A stretch of DNA of 64,000 bases, from contig JAFCMP010000510.1 of assembly GCA_017506865.1 (NCBI GenBank), positions 558,001 to 622,000 of the forward strand, given 5' to 3'. The stretch comes from Tribonema minus. Taxonomy: Eukaryota; Sar; Xanthophyceae; Tribonematales; Tribonemataceae. Shown here piece by piece: positions 24,912-34,979 of the stretch (the stretch's first letter is position 1; every line of letters begins with the position of its first letter). The notes below the pieces were generated by a model. It saw nothing but the letters and a program-made list of their open reading frames with translations, was not told the DNA's origin and did not search any database. The translations under genes and the position numbers were made by a program.

Positions 24912-26600
24912 ACAGCGAATTAGCAGGGGCTCATGGGCAGTGCATGACATGCTGTGTCCACACGATCGCGTAGTCAGGCGCAGCAGGCAAGGGCCATGGG
25001 GTACTCTGACCTTTGCTGTACGGTGTGGCACTCCGACTAAGGACTGTGGTTTGTACTACAATATTGTCCATGCAGATGATTTTAGCTATATGTAGCATAA
25101 GTGGTAGCATACTGAGTCGGGCACCATGGGGACCATAACAACCAGTAATAGCTGCACAAAAATGCTGCGCTTCGCATGGCCCCACCAGCTGTGCATGGCA
25201 TGAAATGCGTGCACATGCATGGAACTCGCAGTTCATGAGCGGGAGCAGGTGCAGATGCGATGACCATTCATGTCCTACCACCAGTTTGGACTTACATGGA
25301 AACATCAAAAAGCCTCCTGCATATGCTCACCATTGCGACCAACAGCTTCGACACAGCTGAAGGCTGAAGCAGCATGCGTAGTGCATTGCTTGGGTGCAAA
25401 CAATGCCTGGGCTCCTGTCAGCACTGCTTGCAATACCTTTGAAGGCAGATGCAGCATGCAGGGCAACAATTGGCATTCACGTGCCCTTACTCTAGATGTT
25501 GCGAGTCCCCCGCACATCCAGGACGCTCAAACAATCATGCAAAAGGCATGGAGGCTATGAGTATCAGGAAGGAATCGAAATGTGGCAATAACAATAGTGT
25601 CTTGTGCGGTACAGTATGAGACCATGCAGCCCTCTTATCTCAAGCATACCGCAATGATTAAAGCAGGATTTGTGCCTCCGGCAAGTTGAGCATTCAATCA
25701 GATGAAGTGCTGTTTATCATCAACTCAACAACAACTATAGCTCAGGCTAATTGTTGATGCTGCCCACGCCGTCGGCTTCCAGTGGCTCCAACTCCAATAT
25801 GATACTGCTACTTCAATGCATCCCAGAGTTCGTGCTTTGTGGGCATGCGCCCCCTGAGGCTCCACCCCGCCTTGCCTCCCAGAACCAAACATTTACTACT
25901 GTAACAGGGCGGCCCACGCTGATGGTGCACTGCGGTGCGGCATGTAACCACCCCCTCGCCTTTTCAATTGCCCAGCAACTTGAAATTTGCCTTCATTTGC
26001 ACTTTATACACTCCCTCTTCTTCTCTTGTAATTGCACGCAACACACCCGCTCTTCGTTGACCAACACACACCCTCTCCGTGAACCCCCAGCTTGCCGCTT
26101 CATGACTTTTTGGCAGCATGACGCTCTGGCACACGTTTGCTCTCAGACTACACACACCGTGCACATTGCTGTAATGCAGCAGCAACTGCCTGTTCTCCCG
26201 CCGCACCAGGGCGTCCAGTCTGGCTGCCTCAGCTCACAATGCAGCAGCATCTGCCCATTGCTGCTGATGGCACTGCCGCATCCTGTGTGCCACTGGACAC
26301 TAGTGGTATCTCTTTGGCGGCTACTGCAGGCTCCTGCTTATTCGGTGGTGCTGGCGATGCAGCAGCACTTGCCTTTGCGTCCACTGCTGTGCTTCAAACT
26401 GTGGAGTGGACCAAGTGGTGCGATTTGTGAGTTTAGGTATACATGCAGGCAAGATGATGACCACTTAGCGGGTCCACGTACTACACTGTAGGGCTTGCTT
26501 TGTGTGTACCTCGCGTGTGCTTGAAGCGCTACTTGTCATCTGAGCGAGCTCCATATGGCTGGCATCGCCAGGCATACCTTTGAGGATTCAAGTTAAGTAA
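24912..26600. other. Intergenic, no gene recognised
   Basis: No supported gene. A 246-codon plus ORF at 25751-26491 consists largely of Leu/Cys/Pro/Gln-rich low-complexity text and lacks recognisable domains, so I did not annotate it. Confidence 0.5.
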
Positions 26601-26750
26601 TATCCAAGATTTGCCACTACTGATGGCACCTTGTTTGATGTTTCGAATGGCATCGACTCAGACAAGATTCTGGTCCCACATGAGCACTGCCTCAACGTTA
26701 CAGATGAGAAGTCACCACTTACACCTCAAGATTATCCTGTCATGCTACAG
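26601..26750 (+). CDS. Possible internal exon of an unknown gene
   Basis: An open stretch reads RFATTDGTLFDVSNGIDSDK then ILVPHEHCLNVTDEKSPLTP and QDYPVML, which has a natural protein-like composition unlike the surrounding ORFs. It ends at a plausible donor (ctaca/gtaggagt at 26748). No acceptor or partner exon could be established. It lies 1.9 kb left of the LTR element and on the same strand as the gene at 47.6-54.6 kb. It could therefore be an upstream exon of that gene, now separated by the retrotransposon; this is speculative. Confidence 0.3.
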
Positions 26751-27224
26751 TAGGAGTGCCAAGGTCTTACAAAAAGCTTTCGCTGCACCTAATGCGTCTG
26801 GCCTTTTGTCAAAGTTGAGAAGTATTGGGACTGTCCGGTCCATGACGTGTGCATAGTTTGGGGATATCAGGGGGTGGCGCAAATAGTTCCAGATTTTGAA
26901 GGGTTTTCGCGGGTCAGTGTTGGGATATCAAAGTGGCATGACACTAGTGCGGTAACTTGCACACCCGCTGCAATATAATGCACGCACTACTGGTCAACTC
27001 AACGGAAAGCGCGTGGACTACTGCGTCCATCACACTTCCACATCCACGCACTTGCCCGCCGCGGCGTGAAGTGTGTGCTCTAACACCACGGCACCGGCGG
27101 CATATTCCTGCGGCATCAAGGCCTGCATGCAAGACCCAAGACATCAACCGCAAGGCCTGCGGTAAGTGCCAAGTTATTAGGTGCGCGAGCTTGCTTGTTC
27201 CAGGACTAGAGTCGGCGTAGCCTT

Positions 27225-27500
27225 GGTCTGATCTGCAGTCTTCGACGCACGGATTGCTTACCGTGGCTCTTTCCTAGCTTGGGCGTTGGCGGCATCTGCA
27301 GTCTACCACGCAAAGACAGCGTGTCATGGCTCTTTCCTAGCTGTGGTGTTGGTCTTATCTGCACTCTGCAACGCAAGGCCCGCTGAACATGGCTCTTACA
27401 CGGCCAAGCGGCAGCGGATCATCCGCAATCTTCAAGGCTAGCGCGGTTTGTGCTGGCACTTGAGGCAAGCGGTACACATCTGCACTCTATAAGGGACGCA
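27225..27500. repeat. About 62-bp degenerate tandem repeat
   Basis: Four units share ctgcagtct-c-acgca and catggctctttcctagct followed by gttgg/gcgg (starts about 27225, 27290, 27355, 27415). The last unit is strongly degenerate. Confidence 0.6.
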
Positions 27501-27886
27501 CTAAATGATGCACTCTGCAAATCTACCGCTTCTTGTCTGCGCTTTACAAAGCCAGCGCTGTAGTCGCTGCACAGAGCAGCATCTTGGCTGCTCTACAGGA
27601 CTATCCGCTCCCGAGCCTTAGTGTGTGATCTGCAGCAGCCTGTGCTGCTGCTGCTGCCAGCTGTGGTGGTGCTGCTGCTGTTGTTGCTGTTGTTGTACTG
27701 TTGCTGCTGAGGGTGCTACTGCTGCTCACACCTTTTAGCTCTCGCACTTTGCAGGAGGGCTGACTGCTGGACCTATACCATACAGCCTAGGGCTATTGCT
27801 GCATGGTTTGACACAGACAGAACATCGTGTAGCCCTTGCACCTTGCAGGATGGATGCTGGATCTTCACTATGCAAGCCTAATACAT

Positions 27887-28085
27887 CATTCACAACAATT
27901 TGTGGCACTCGCATGACAGGGCTGGCAGGACTGTTTTGAACGCTGCGCTAAGCAACACAGCAGAGGTACTGGCCTGCCAGTGCTGCTCATTCACAACAAT
28001 TTGTAGCACTCGCATAACAGGGCTGGCAGGAGCTCTTCCAAACGCTGCGCTAAGCAACACAGCAAGAGTACTGGCCTGCTGCTCA
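27887..28085. repeat. 101-bp direct duplication
   Basis: The block cattcacaacaatttgt-gcac, cgcat-acagggctggcagg and aacgctgcgctaagcaacac occurs at 27887 and again at 27988. The copies are about 90% alike. Confidence 0.85.
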
Positions 28086-28379
28086 TACTTTCGTCTCCTG
28101 CTGCTCTACCTTGCACAGGCCAAAAGACTTGACAAGCTCTGCAGGACGGGACCAGCACATCAGAGCACTGCTTACAGGTGAGCTGGTCGATGGTCGGTGT
28201 TGGCTTTCCTATACACAGTGAAGCAGCACGCTAGTAGCGACCACATGAATTGCGCTAAAGCATTCTGCAAATAACAGCAGTGGCAATATTGCAAAACTTG
28301 TATACTGGATGGTCGTATTATGATCACAACTCAATCGTATCAAGTGTGTCAGCTGCTGTCAGTGCGTGTTGTGGCACCA

Positions 28380-28504
28380 GAGAACGCACAGGAACATGGG
28401 GCACTTGCACATTGCAATTCTAGTGCTGCACATCCTACAGGACTCTTGCTGCACATTTCAACACAGTCACAAATGTTGTAGATTTGCACCTTGCAGAGCT
28501 AATG
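28380..28504 (+). repeat. Left remnant of the 80-bp array interrupted by the LTR element
   Basis: Words typical of the 46951-47575 array (gctgcacatc, aacacagtcacaa, cttgcagagctaatg) occur here up to the LTR boundary. The terminal aatg (28501-28504) is the 4-bp target copy. Degenerate related text (actttgcagg, caccttgcagga) extends further left to about 27750. Confidence 0.8.
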
Positions 28505-28803
28505 TGTTTTATGAGATCTCAGCGGTGTGCTACAGCATGCTAACTTACCTTGTTGTCGGTGGAGGCCTGTGGAGGTGGGGGTGTCCTCAGCTATAGCTGT
28601 CTTGTGCCGAGACCGGAGGTAGAGAAAGAAGTGAGTGTGCAGCTGCCTGTTTTGGCAAGTTGCAATTGGATCCTCGGCACCATCCAGGGGATCTGACTCA
28701 GGAGTAACATGTATGAAACCCTGCATCATCACCCGACATACCAGGGGTATGCCCTAATAATGGCATCATCAGACACGGATACCACAATGTACAATCCGTA
28801 ACA
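28505..28803 (-). repeat. 3' LTR
   Basis: This 299-bp copy matches 46652-46950. The differences I see are atct/agct near 28517, gcctgtttt/gcctttttt near 28651 and caccatcc/cacaatcc near 28680. It begins TGTTACGG and ends AAAACA in the element's orientation. Confidence 0.95.
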
Positions 28804-28820
28804 GCTCCCCCTTCTTCGAT
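28804..28820 (-). other. Polypurine tract of the LTR element
   Basis: On the minus strand, gaagaagggggagc lies directly against the TGTTACGG start of the 3' LTR. This is the expected position and composition of the plus-strand primer for Ty3/gypsy reverse transcription. Confidence 0.85.
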
Positions 28821-28999
28821 TCGTCGTCGTCCTCGACGGCGGTATCAGGGATCAGCGCTGCAAACAGAGGCACATTGGGCCCACAGGACTCGCACGCTAA
28901 GACTCTATGTTGACACATGAGCGGCTGGTGTCAAGTAAAGCTGTTCGAGTCAGAGCGGTAGGAGGGATGGCGAGCCCCACAGGGTGAATCCGGGGGCGG
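28821..28999 (-). other. 3' untranslated part of the LTR element
   Basis: The sequence between the pol stop codon and the polypurine tract holds no ORF or recognisable motif. Confidence 0.6.
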
Positions 29000-31900
29000 C
29001 TAAAGCACAGCACGGATGTAAGCCAAGGAACTCTCAATGGACACGGGTGTGTCGGCTTGGTCGACAATGAGATTCCAAGTGCTATGGGGGGGATCCGTCA
29101 GCGGAGCGTTGGCGTCTTGCTCGTTGACTTTGTAGTACCCCTCACGCAAGCGCAGGCTCCGTGGCCGTGCTTCGCCTGTGAACAGCACATCGAAGGTGTG
29201 CCGTGAATGGCGAGGGTGGTACGCTACAAGGCGGCCGCGAGACCAACCAGTGCAGCTGCTGTAGTACCGGATCACATCACCGACGTTGTCTGCACCGAAG
29301 TTGCGAGGTAGCAGAGGGCTGGTGACAAGAGTGATCTGCGGCTTGCTGGCGGTGATGCCGCGTCTCTGGGCTTTGCTCTTCGCTGCTTCAGCCAGGGCGA
29401 TGGCAGCCTTGACCTCAGTTGCGTTGAGCTCTTCCCATTCGCCATCGTCGTAGCGAGCGCGCCAGTAGGGGTGGAGGTAACCGCTGATGGCACCCCAGAT
29501 GTACTCGCGTGAGCCAGAGGGGGTGGTCACCTCGCGCACCACTGTCGTGCCGCGTGAAAACCACTGTAGGGCCTCCTCAACCGAGAGCCGTCGCGTGGCT
29601 GGAGGCTCGGGGCGGCGCGCGTACAGGGGTATGCAGTCGCCATGACGCAGCTCATACATGGCGTGGAATGTGTCAAGTACCCACGGCTGCGTCATTTCAA
29701 GCATGGCAGCTTCGCTGGTGAAGTCGCTCTGCTGGCCCGTTCTGTCGATGTAGCGGTACTGCCACTTGCCGTTGGGGCCGACGCGTCTGTCGACTATGCG
29801 TTCGAGCCATTCCTCATGGGGAAGATCTTGCAGTTGCGCTGCTGTGAGTTGCACGTGTGGAGATGTGTTCTCAAAGTGGCTGGGGCGGAGCCGGAAGGGC
29901 TTCATGTGCGTGACGTGCACAGATTTCTGTTTGATGCGGCTGCCCATCATTCGACATGTGAAGGAGAGTCCTGAGTTACCTGCTTTTTCCATCACTTGCC
30001 AGGGCCCAGTGTACTTCTCGTCCATCTTGCGTGCGCGCTCTTCGACTGGCTCTCGTCTGACGAGGACCCAATCTCCGATGGCGACGTTGACGGAGCGTTT
30101 GATAATGTCGTTTTGCTTTGCCACTTTGGCAGCACGCTTGCCGAAGGCTTCACTGATGACCTTTTCAGCCAACAGCCGTGACTCAGAGCGCTTTTCGACC
30201 TCCATGTGTAGGTCCATGGGACGGTCTGCGTGGTGAAACGCGTCGTGCGGCAGGGTGGCTTCACGTCCGTAGACGCAGAAGAACGGTGACAGGCCCGTTT
30301 CGTCGCGAGGAGTTGCTCGCAGTTGAAACTGTAGTGTCTCGAGGCCTTCGTGCCAGTTGTCTTGGCGGTGACCGTCGTTCACCCACAGGCGGAGTGATTG
30401 CAAGACGCGAGCGTTCATGCGTTCGGCGACGCCGTTAGTCTGGGGGTGGTAGCCACTGGTTTGGATCTTCTTCACGCCCATGCTGGTGCACAAGTCATGC
30501 ACGACCCCAGCAATGAACTCTCCACCCTGATCAGTGACTATCTCTTCCACGAGGGCGCCTGCCTCTAAGATGACAGTGTAGAGGTGCGCTGACACCTCTT
30601 TGGAGTCTTTAGACTTGAGTGGGAAGAGCCACACAAAGCCAGACCTGGCCTCAACCACAGTAAGAATGTACTCAAACCCTCCCGCCCTCGAGCCCGGCGA
30701 GACTAGGTCTGCGTTGAGCCGTTGGAACATGCGAGTGGGGGGAAAGAGGTGTGTCCTGTACCGGGATGTGTTGGCCTTCTTGTTCAGCTGGCACGCCATG
30801 CAGCTGGTCACATAGGTGCGGGTGTCATGGGCCATGCCAGTCCAGTAGTAGCGCTCAAACACACGAATGTGGGTGGCGCTGACGCCGGAGTGGCCCGCGC
30901 TGGCGTCGTCGTGGCACAGACGAAGCACCAGGGTGCGTAGCGCGGCAGGGACGACCCATTGACACAGCACTTGTCCGCGTTTGGGATGGCTGCTTGCGAA
31001 GTGTATGATGAGACCGTCATGCTCAAGATTGTAGCACTCGCGTGCCACCATCAAGTGCACGGCAAGGTCTTTGTCCGTGGGCAGCTCCTTGTCAGCCAGC
31101 AGGCAAGTCACTGCACAGCAGAAGGGGTCGCGGCGCTGAAATTCGATGAAAGCCTCACGACTCAGCATGGCAGGTGTAGGCGGCGGTCCAGCACTGGCAG
31201 GCTCTGGCTGCGCAGCAAGAGGCGTGGGCTCAGACCGCGGCAGAGTGCGCTTACGGGGGCGCTCACCGTCACAGTTGGTACGTGCAACGGCGGCGTCAGC
31301 GGGGTCCGCGTCGATTGTCACAGTGGTGGCAGTGGTGGTGGCCACCTGGACGGCCTTTCCTGCGTTGCTGCGACGCTTCTTGCTTTGACGCCAGGGCTCG
31401 AAGTTGCCCAAGCCGAGGCTGTCCCTGTCCCCTTTGAAGTGTTCGTCAAGGAGAGCGTTCATGTGCATATCCATGGTGGCCGGGGTGAGCAGTGTGGCGG
31501 CTTCACCTAGTGCGACCTCACATGGGGACTCATCTGCGTGCATGTGGAGCAGCTGCTTTGCTTGCTCTGGGGTCACCTCGCTGAGGGACTGCGCGAAGCC
31601 TCCAAAGCTGGCCAGGCAGGCTGCAAGCTCGTTAAGGCGGAAAGGCGTGCCCATAGAGTGCTGCACGACGTAGCCTTTGTATGAGGCCACGGTGGCGGCG
31701 CGCTCGTCAGAGGGGCGCTGGCCGGGCTCCGTGGTGTCGGCTCGCTCCACTGCGTGTGTGGTGGCTGGGTCGTCTGCGAACTGCACACCTGACGGCGGCG
31801 CATCAAAAGTGGCAATGGAGTCGGGCCACTCCTCATCGGCATGGTCGACACGGCGGGGCGCGTCTAGCTCTGCCTGCTGAGGCAGCCGAGAGGGTCCATC

Positions 31901-32653
31901 GGCGTTGGAGTTGACCTTGCCAGGTCGGTGCTGGACGGTGATGTCGTACTCTTGTAGGCGCATTGCCCAGCGGAGCAGCTTGCCGTCATTCGATTGAAGT
32001 GTGAGGAGCCAGCGGAGGGCAGCTGCGTCGGTGACGACAGTGCATGGCCTGCCCCAGACGTAAGGCCGAAAGTGGTTCATTGACAAGACTACTGCAAGAC
32101 ACTCGAGAGCTGTGGCTCCCATCTTGGCGTCCTGAACAGAGTTCATCTTTGAAAAGTAGCCCACAACGACCTCACGCTGCAAGGTCCCTTCAACCAGGCT
32201 AGTGCGCCCAGTGCAGGTTGGTGGCTTGGCTTTCATGAGCGGGCTGTCAAGCTCCGTGACCGGCCGGAACTGCGTGAGAACACCGGCAGTGGCGACCTTG
32301 GAGGCGTCCGTGTAGAGCACGAAGGGCAGTGAGAAGTCGGGGTGCATCACTATGGAAGCGCTACACATCTCCTGCTTCAGCCGCTCAAAAGCGTCTCTGC
32401 GGCGTGCGTTCCACTCCATGCTCGCGCCATCCTTGGTGAGCTCGACAAGCGGGGCTGCGATGGCGCTAAAGTTGCGCACGTAGCGGCGGTAATAGTTGAA
32501 CACGCCTAGAGCGACTTGTACGAGCCGCTTGTCTGCGAGGCCCCTAGCGTTGAGGGGTGCGCTCATGTCTGCCATTGCCTTCACCTTCTCAGGGTCAGGG
32601 CGAATGCCACCTGCACCAATGATATGTCCAAGGAACTTGACCTCAGAGCGGAA
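29000..32653 (-). CDS. pol: Gypsy pol, second part: RNase H, integrase, chromodomain-like and two Tudor-like segments
   Basis: This part continues in frame after the stop at 32654-32656. It begins LFRSEVKFLGHIIGAGG, the RT connection. Numbering from the first Met (32584): RNase H about 85-235 (YTDAS). Integrase has an HHCC zinc site (H558, H565, C595, C598) and D626 (NADLV), D685 (VTDQGGEF) and E721 (ERMN), so D-35-E. A GPY/F-type module lies near 836-900 (GDWVLVRR, KYTGPWQV, HVTHMKPF). Residues 922-975 look chromodomain-like (EWLERIVDRRVGPNGKWQYR). Two Tudor/Agenet-like pieces follow at about 1020-1062 (YWRARYDDGEWEELNATEV) and 1104-1150 (WSRGRLVAYHPRHSRHTFDV). Integrase joins cDNA to chromosomal DNA, and chromodomain tails of this clade direct insertion to marked chromatin. 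The double Tudor-like extension is unusual. Confidence 0.93.
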   Translation of the reverse strand, partial: FRSEVKFLGHIIGAGGIRPDPEKVKAMADMSAPLNARGLADKRLVQVALGVFNYYRRYVRNFSAIAAPLVELTKDGASMEWNARRRDAFERLKQEMCSASIVMHPDFSLPFVLYTDASKVATAGVLTQFRPVTELDSPLMKAKPPTCTGRTSLVEGTLQREVVVGYFSKMNSVQDAKMGATALECLAVVLSMNHFRPYVWGRPCTVVTDAAALRWLLTLQSNDGKLLRWAMRLQEYDITVQHRPGKVNSNADGPSRLPQQAELDAPRRVDHADEEWPDSIATFDAPPSGVQFADDPATTHAVERADTTEPGQRPSDERAATVASYKGYVVQHSMGTPFRLNELAACLASFGGFAQSLSEVTPEQAKQLLHMHADESPCEVALGEAATLLTPATMDMHMNALLDEHFKGDRDSLGLGNFEPWRQSKKRRSNAGKAVQVATTTATTVTIDADPADAAVARTNCDGERPRKRTLPRSEPTPLAAQPEPASAGPPPTPAMLSREAFIEFQRRDPFCCAVTCLLADKELPTDKDLAVHLMVARECYNLEHDGLIIHFASSHPKRGQVLCQWVVPAALRTLVLRLCHDDASAGHSGVSATHIRVFERYYWTGMAHDTRTYVTSCMACQLNKKANTSRYRTHLFPPTRMFQRLNADLVSPGSRAGGFEYILTVVEARSGFVWLFPLKSKDSKEVSAHLYTVILEAGALVEEIVTDQGGEFIAGVVHDLCTSMGVKKIQTSGYHPQTNGVAERMNARVLQSLRLWVNDGHRQDNWHEGLETLQFQLRATPRDETGLSPFFCVYGREATLPHDAFHHADRPMDLHMEVEKRSESRLLAEKVISEAFGKRAAKVAKQNDIIKRSVNVAIGDWVLVRREPVEERARKMDEKYTGPWQVMEKAGNSGLSFTCRMMGSRIKQKSVHVTHMKPFRLRPSHFENTSPHVQLTAAQLQDLPHEEWLERIVDRRVGPNGKWQYRYIDRTGQQSDFTSEAAMLEMTQPWVLDTFHAMYELRHGDCIPLYARRPEPPATRRLSVEEALQWFSRGTTVVREVTTPSGSREYIWGAISGYLHPYWRARYDDGEWEELNATEVKAAIALAEAAKSKAQRRGITASKPQITLVTSPLLPRNFGADNVGDVIRYYSSCTGWSRGRLVAYHPRHSRHTFDVLFTGEARPRSLRLREGYYKVNEQDANAPLTDPPHSTWNLIVDQADTPVSIESSLAYIRAVL

Positions 32654-32656
32654 GAG

Positions 32657-33960
32657 TTAGCACTTCTTCCAGGCTACACTCATGCCTGCAGCCTCTATGC
32701 GCGTGAGAACTGCGTCAAGGTGCTGGAGGTGGGCCTCCATGTCGGTGTCATAGACGAGCTCATCATCCACGTACACGGTTGCGTAGTCCTTCAGGGCTTC
32801 CTCGCCCAGCACACCGTGCATGAGTCGCGTAAATTGTGCAGGCAAGTTCACCAGGCCAAAAGGGGCCACAGTGTACTGCCAGAGTCCACCATCAGGCGTG
32901 CGGAACGCCGTTTTGGGCTTTGCGGACGCGGTGAGGGGCACCTGGTGGTAGCCAGCAGCCATGTCCAGCGTGCTGATCACCTTAGTGCCTTGCACTTTGT
33001 GCAGCATGTCGTCTATGTTGCCCAGCCCGTGGCTGTCTCGCTTGGTGACAGAGTTCAGCTTGCGGAAGTCGATGCAGAAGCGAATCTTGTCACCCTGTCG
33101 TGCGAGAACGGGGTTGCAAGCCCAGGGGCTATTGGAGGGCTCAATCTGCTTGCGTGCGTGCATCTGAGCCACCTGTTGCATGATGTACTCAGCCTCTGCG
33201 CGGGCCCAACGTCTGGCTCTGTCCGCCATGGGCAATGCATCACCGGTGTCAATGTCGAACTCGGTGGTGTCTGTGACGTGCGGGTTTTTTGGGTCAGCCG
33301 GGAAGCAGGCGCGATGCCGCTTCAAGACGTCAAAGACTCGGTCTGCCCATACTTGCCCCTTCGAGTCCTTCTCCTTGAGTATGGGGTTGAGTTGACCATC
33401 GGTCATGAGCATGGTGCGCAGCTCCTCATCCCCACAAACGTCTGAGACGGAGCTGTATGCGTTCACTTGGGCGGCGGAGCCAAGTGAGCGCTGCGGACTG
33501 TGTGTGCCTGGCGCAGTGCTGGGGGAGTCTGACTCCTGTATGGGTGGTTCGGAGGCTAGGGCTTTGAGTGCAGCGTCTGCGGCCTGCCTGAACGCCTTCG
33601 ACTGGTGGTGTCTGACTGCATATTCCAGCACGCGCTTCTGCAACTCACGTTTGAGCTGCTCTGTGTTCTGACTGGTCTGCTCATCAAGCTCAAGGATGTC
33701 CTCCTCTGTGGCAGGAATGGCTGTGCCCACAAAGGTGTTCTTGCGGATGAGGACAGGCAAGGAGCCAGTGTTGACAAGCTTGACCATGACAGGGTTGTTG
33801 GGTGCGACTGTGACCGCAGTGAAGGCTACGCGAAGGCCCTGCGCAGCTAGGCTCTCCATCACCTGGTCATGGCTCGCATGAATCAACGCAGTGTGCTCTG
33901 GCGTGTCCTTAGGAGGCGGGAACAGTGCGAGTTCGACCACTTGTTCCTGAGAATGGTGAC
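32657..33960 (-). pseudogene. pol: Gypsy pol, first part: reverse transcriptase, ended by an in-frame stop
   Basis: Open from a frame change near 33960 (SQEQVVELALFPPPKD). RT motifs in order: IRFCIDFRKLNSVTKRD, STLDMAAGYHQVP (catalytic Asp), APFGLVNLPAQFTRLMHG, and TVYVDDELVY (YVDD box with two catalytic Asps). It runs to SVAWKKC and then TAA at 32654-32656, where the family has a sense codon in 'KC-x-F'. The next codons continue the conserved LFRSEVKFLGH in the same frame, so the stop is a nonsense change or a read-through site inside the RT domain. An N-terminal linker of about 230 residues precedes RT. Confidence 0.92.
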
Positions 33961-34397
33961 ATCACAACCTCTTCTAGGAGGCGCGCACTGCGTTTGGCAG
34001 TGGGCGGGGAAACAGGGGCTGCGACAACTCTGTCCACGAGGCCCTTGAAGTTGCACAACCTCGATGCCTTGTCGTCTCGCTTGTGCCGCATGGGGATGGC
34101 AACGCTGGAGTCTGGCGTGGGGAAGAACTCCATGGTAGAGTACGACAGGCTACTGCCAAAGCTCCCAAAGAAGTCGCCGCCGATGATGGCAGGCATGGGT
34201 ATGTCGGTCACATAAAACCGATGACGAACGAGGGTCTTCCTGAACCGCAGAGTCATCTGCACCGCGCCGGTGATAGGGATGCGTGTTTTACTGTCTGCAA
34301 GTTCGATGGCGGTGAAGTCACCCTGTCGCAACGGTTGTACGCTACCCTCTGGGAGCCGTCTGCTCTGCTGTATGCTCAGCAGGCTCGCCGTGGCTCC
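33909..34397 (-). pseudogene. Gypsy aspartic protease, C-terminal part (cut by the nested insertion)
   Basis: The minus-strand reading starts TGATASLLSIQQSRRLPEGS, matching the sequence just after the retropepsin catalytic Asp. It continues LRQGDFTAIELAD and PAIIGGDFFGSFGSSLSY, the 'ilG-DfL' strand. The catalytic Asp itself is lost at, or lies on the far side of, the insertion at 34398. The frame ends at 33909 and overlaps the RT frame, which is shifted by +1. The frame change may be a Gag-Pol-type frameshift or a mutation. Confidence 0.82.
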
Positions 34398-34673
34398 TGT
34401 GGTGAGGCGACCCTAGGTGGAGCCGTTGTTGAAGTAGGGTTGTGTAACCGCTTGGTACACGACATGCCTTTTGTGCTCTATACAAGATACCCAACACCAT
34501 GACTTCCTGACAGGACTTCTCTCCACTGCCTTTGGCCGCTGGCTATGCTCTCATTTGATATGGGTTTGCACACAGCACATGGGCATGTGGAACTGAGGTC
34601 TCAGGAGTCGTAAGGTGTGTAGTTTCTAGCGTAGTTCATAAACACAGCAGTGAGGCAACTCATGCTTATGATG
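34398..34673 (+). repeat. Left 276-bp direct repeat
   Basis: Starts tgtggtgaggcgaccctagg and ends aactcatgcttatgatg. It appears identical to 37499-37774. Confidence 0.95.
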
Positions 34674-34979
34674 GCAGATCTCGGCAGTCTTTAGCCAGCC
34701 AGGAGACACGCTGGGAAGGCTTAGCGCAGCAGTACGCGGCGCCAAGCTCCGTTGAGCTCGTGCTGCAGCATCAAGCAGGGGCAGTCGGCGGAGCTTCGGG
34801 ATTTCAACAGCTGGGGGCGTGTGCTAGTTGTGGCGAGCTACAGCGACACTACTGCGCCACCTTCAGTTCAGCAACAGCAGCAGCAACGCTGCTTTGGCGT
34901 GCAGCGACGTGCCTAACCGTAGGTGCACGCCGGCATCGGTTCAACAACAGCACGTGCACACCTTCTTGCTTGCAGCAAA

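Noticed and set aside
25751-26491. 246-codon plus ORF
   Set aside because: Low-complexity Leu/Cys/Gln text, no homology seen, and the alternative frames look equally plausible.
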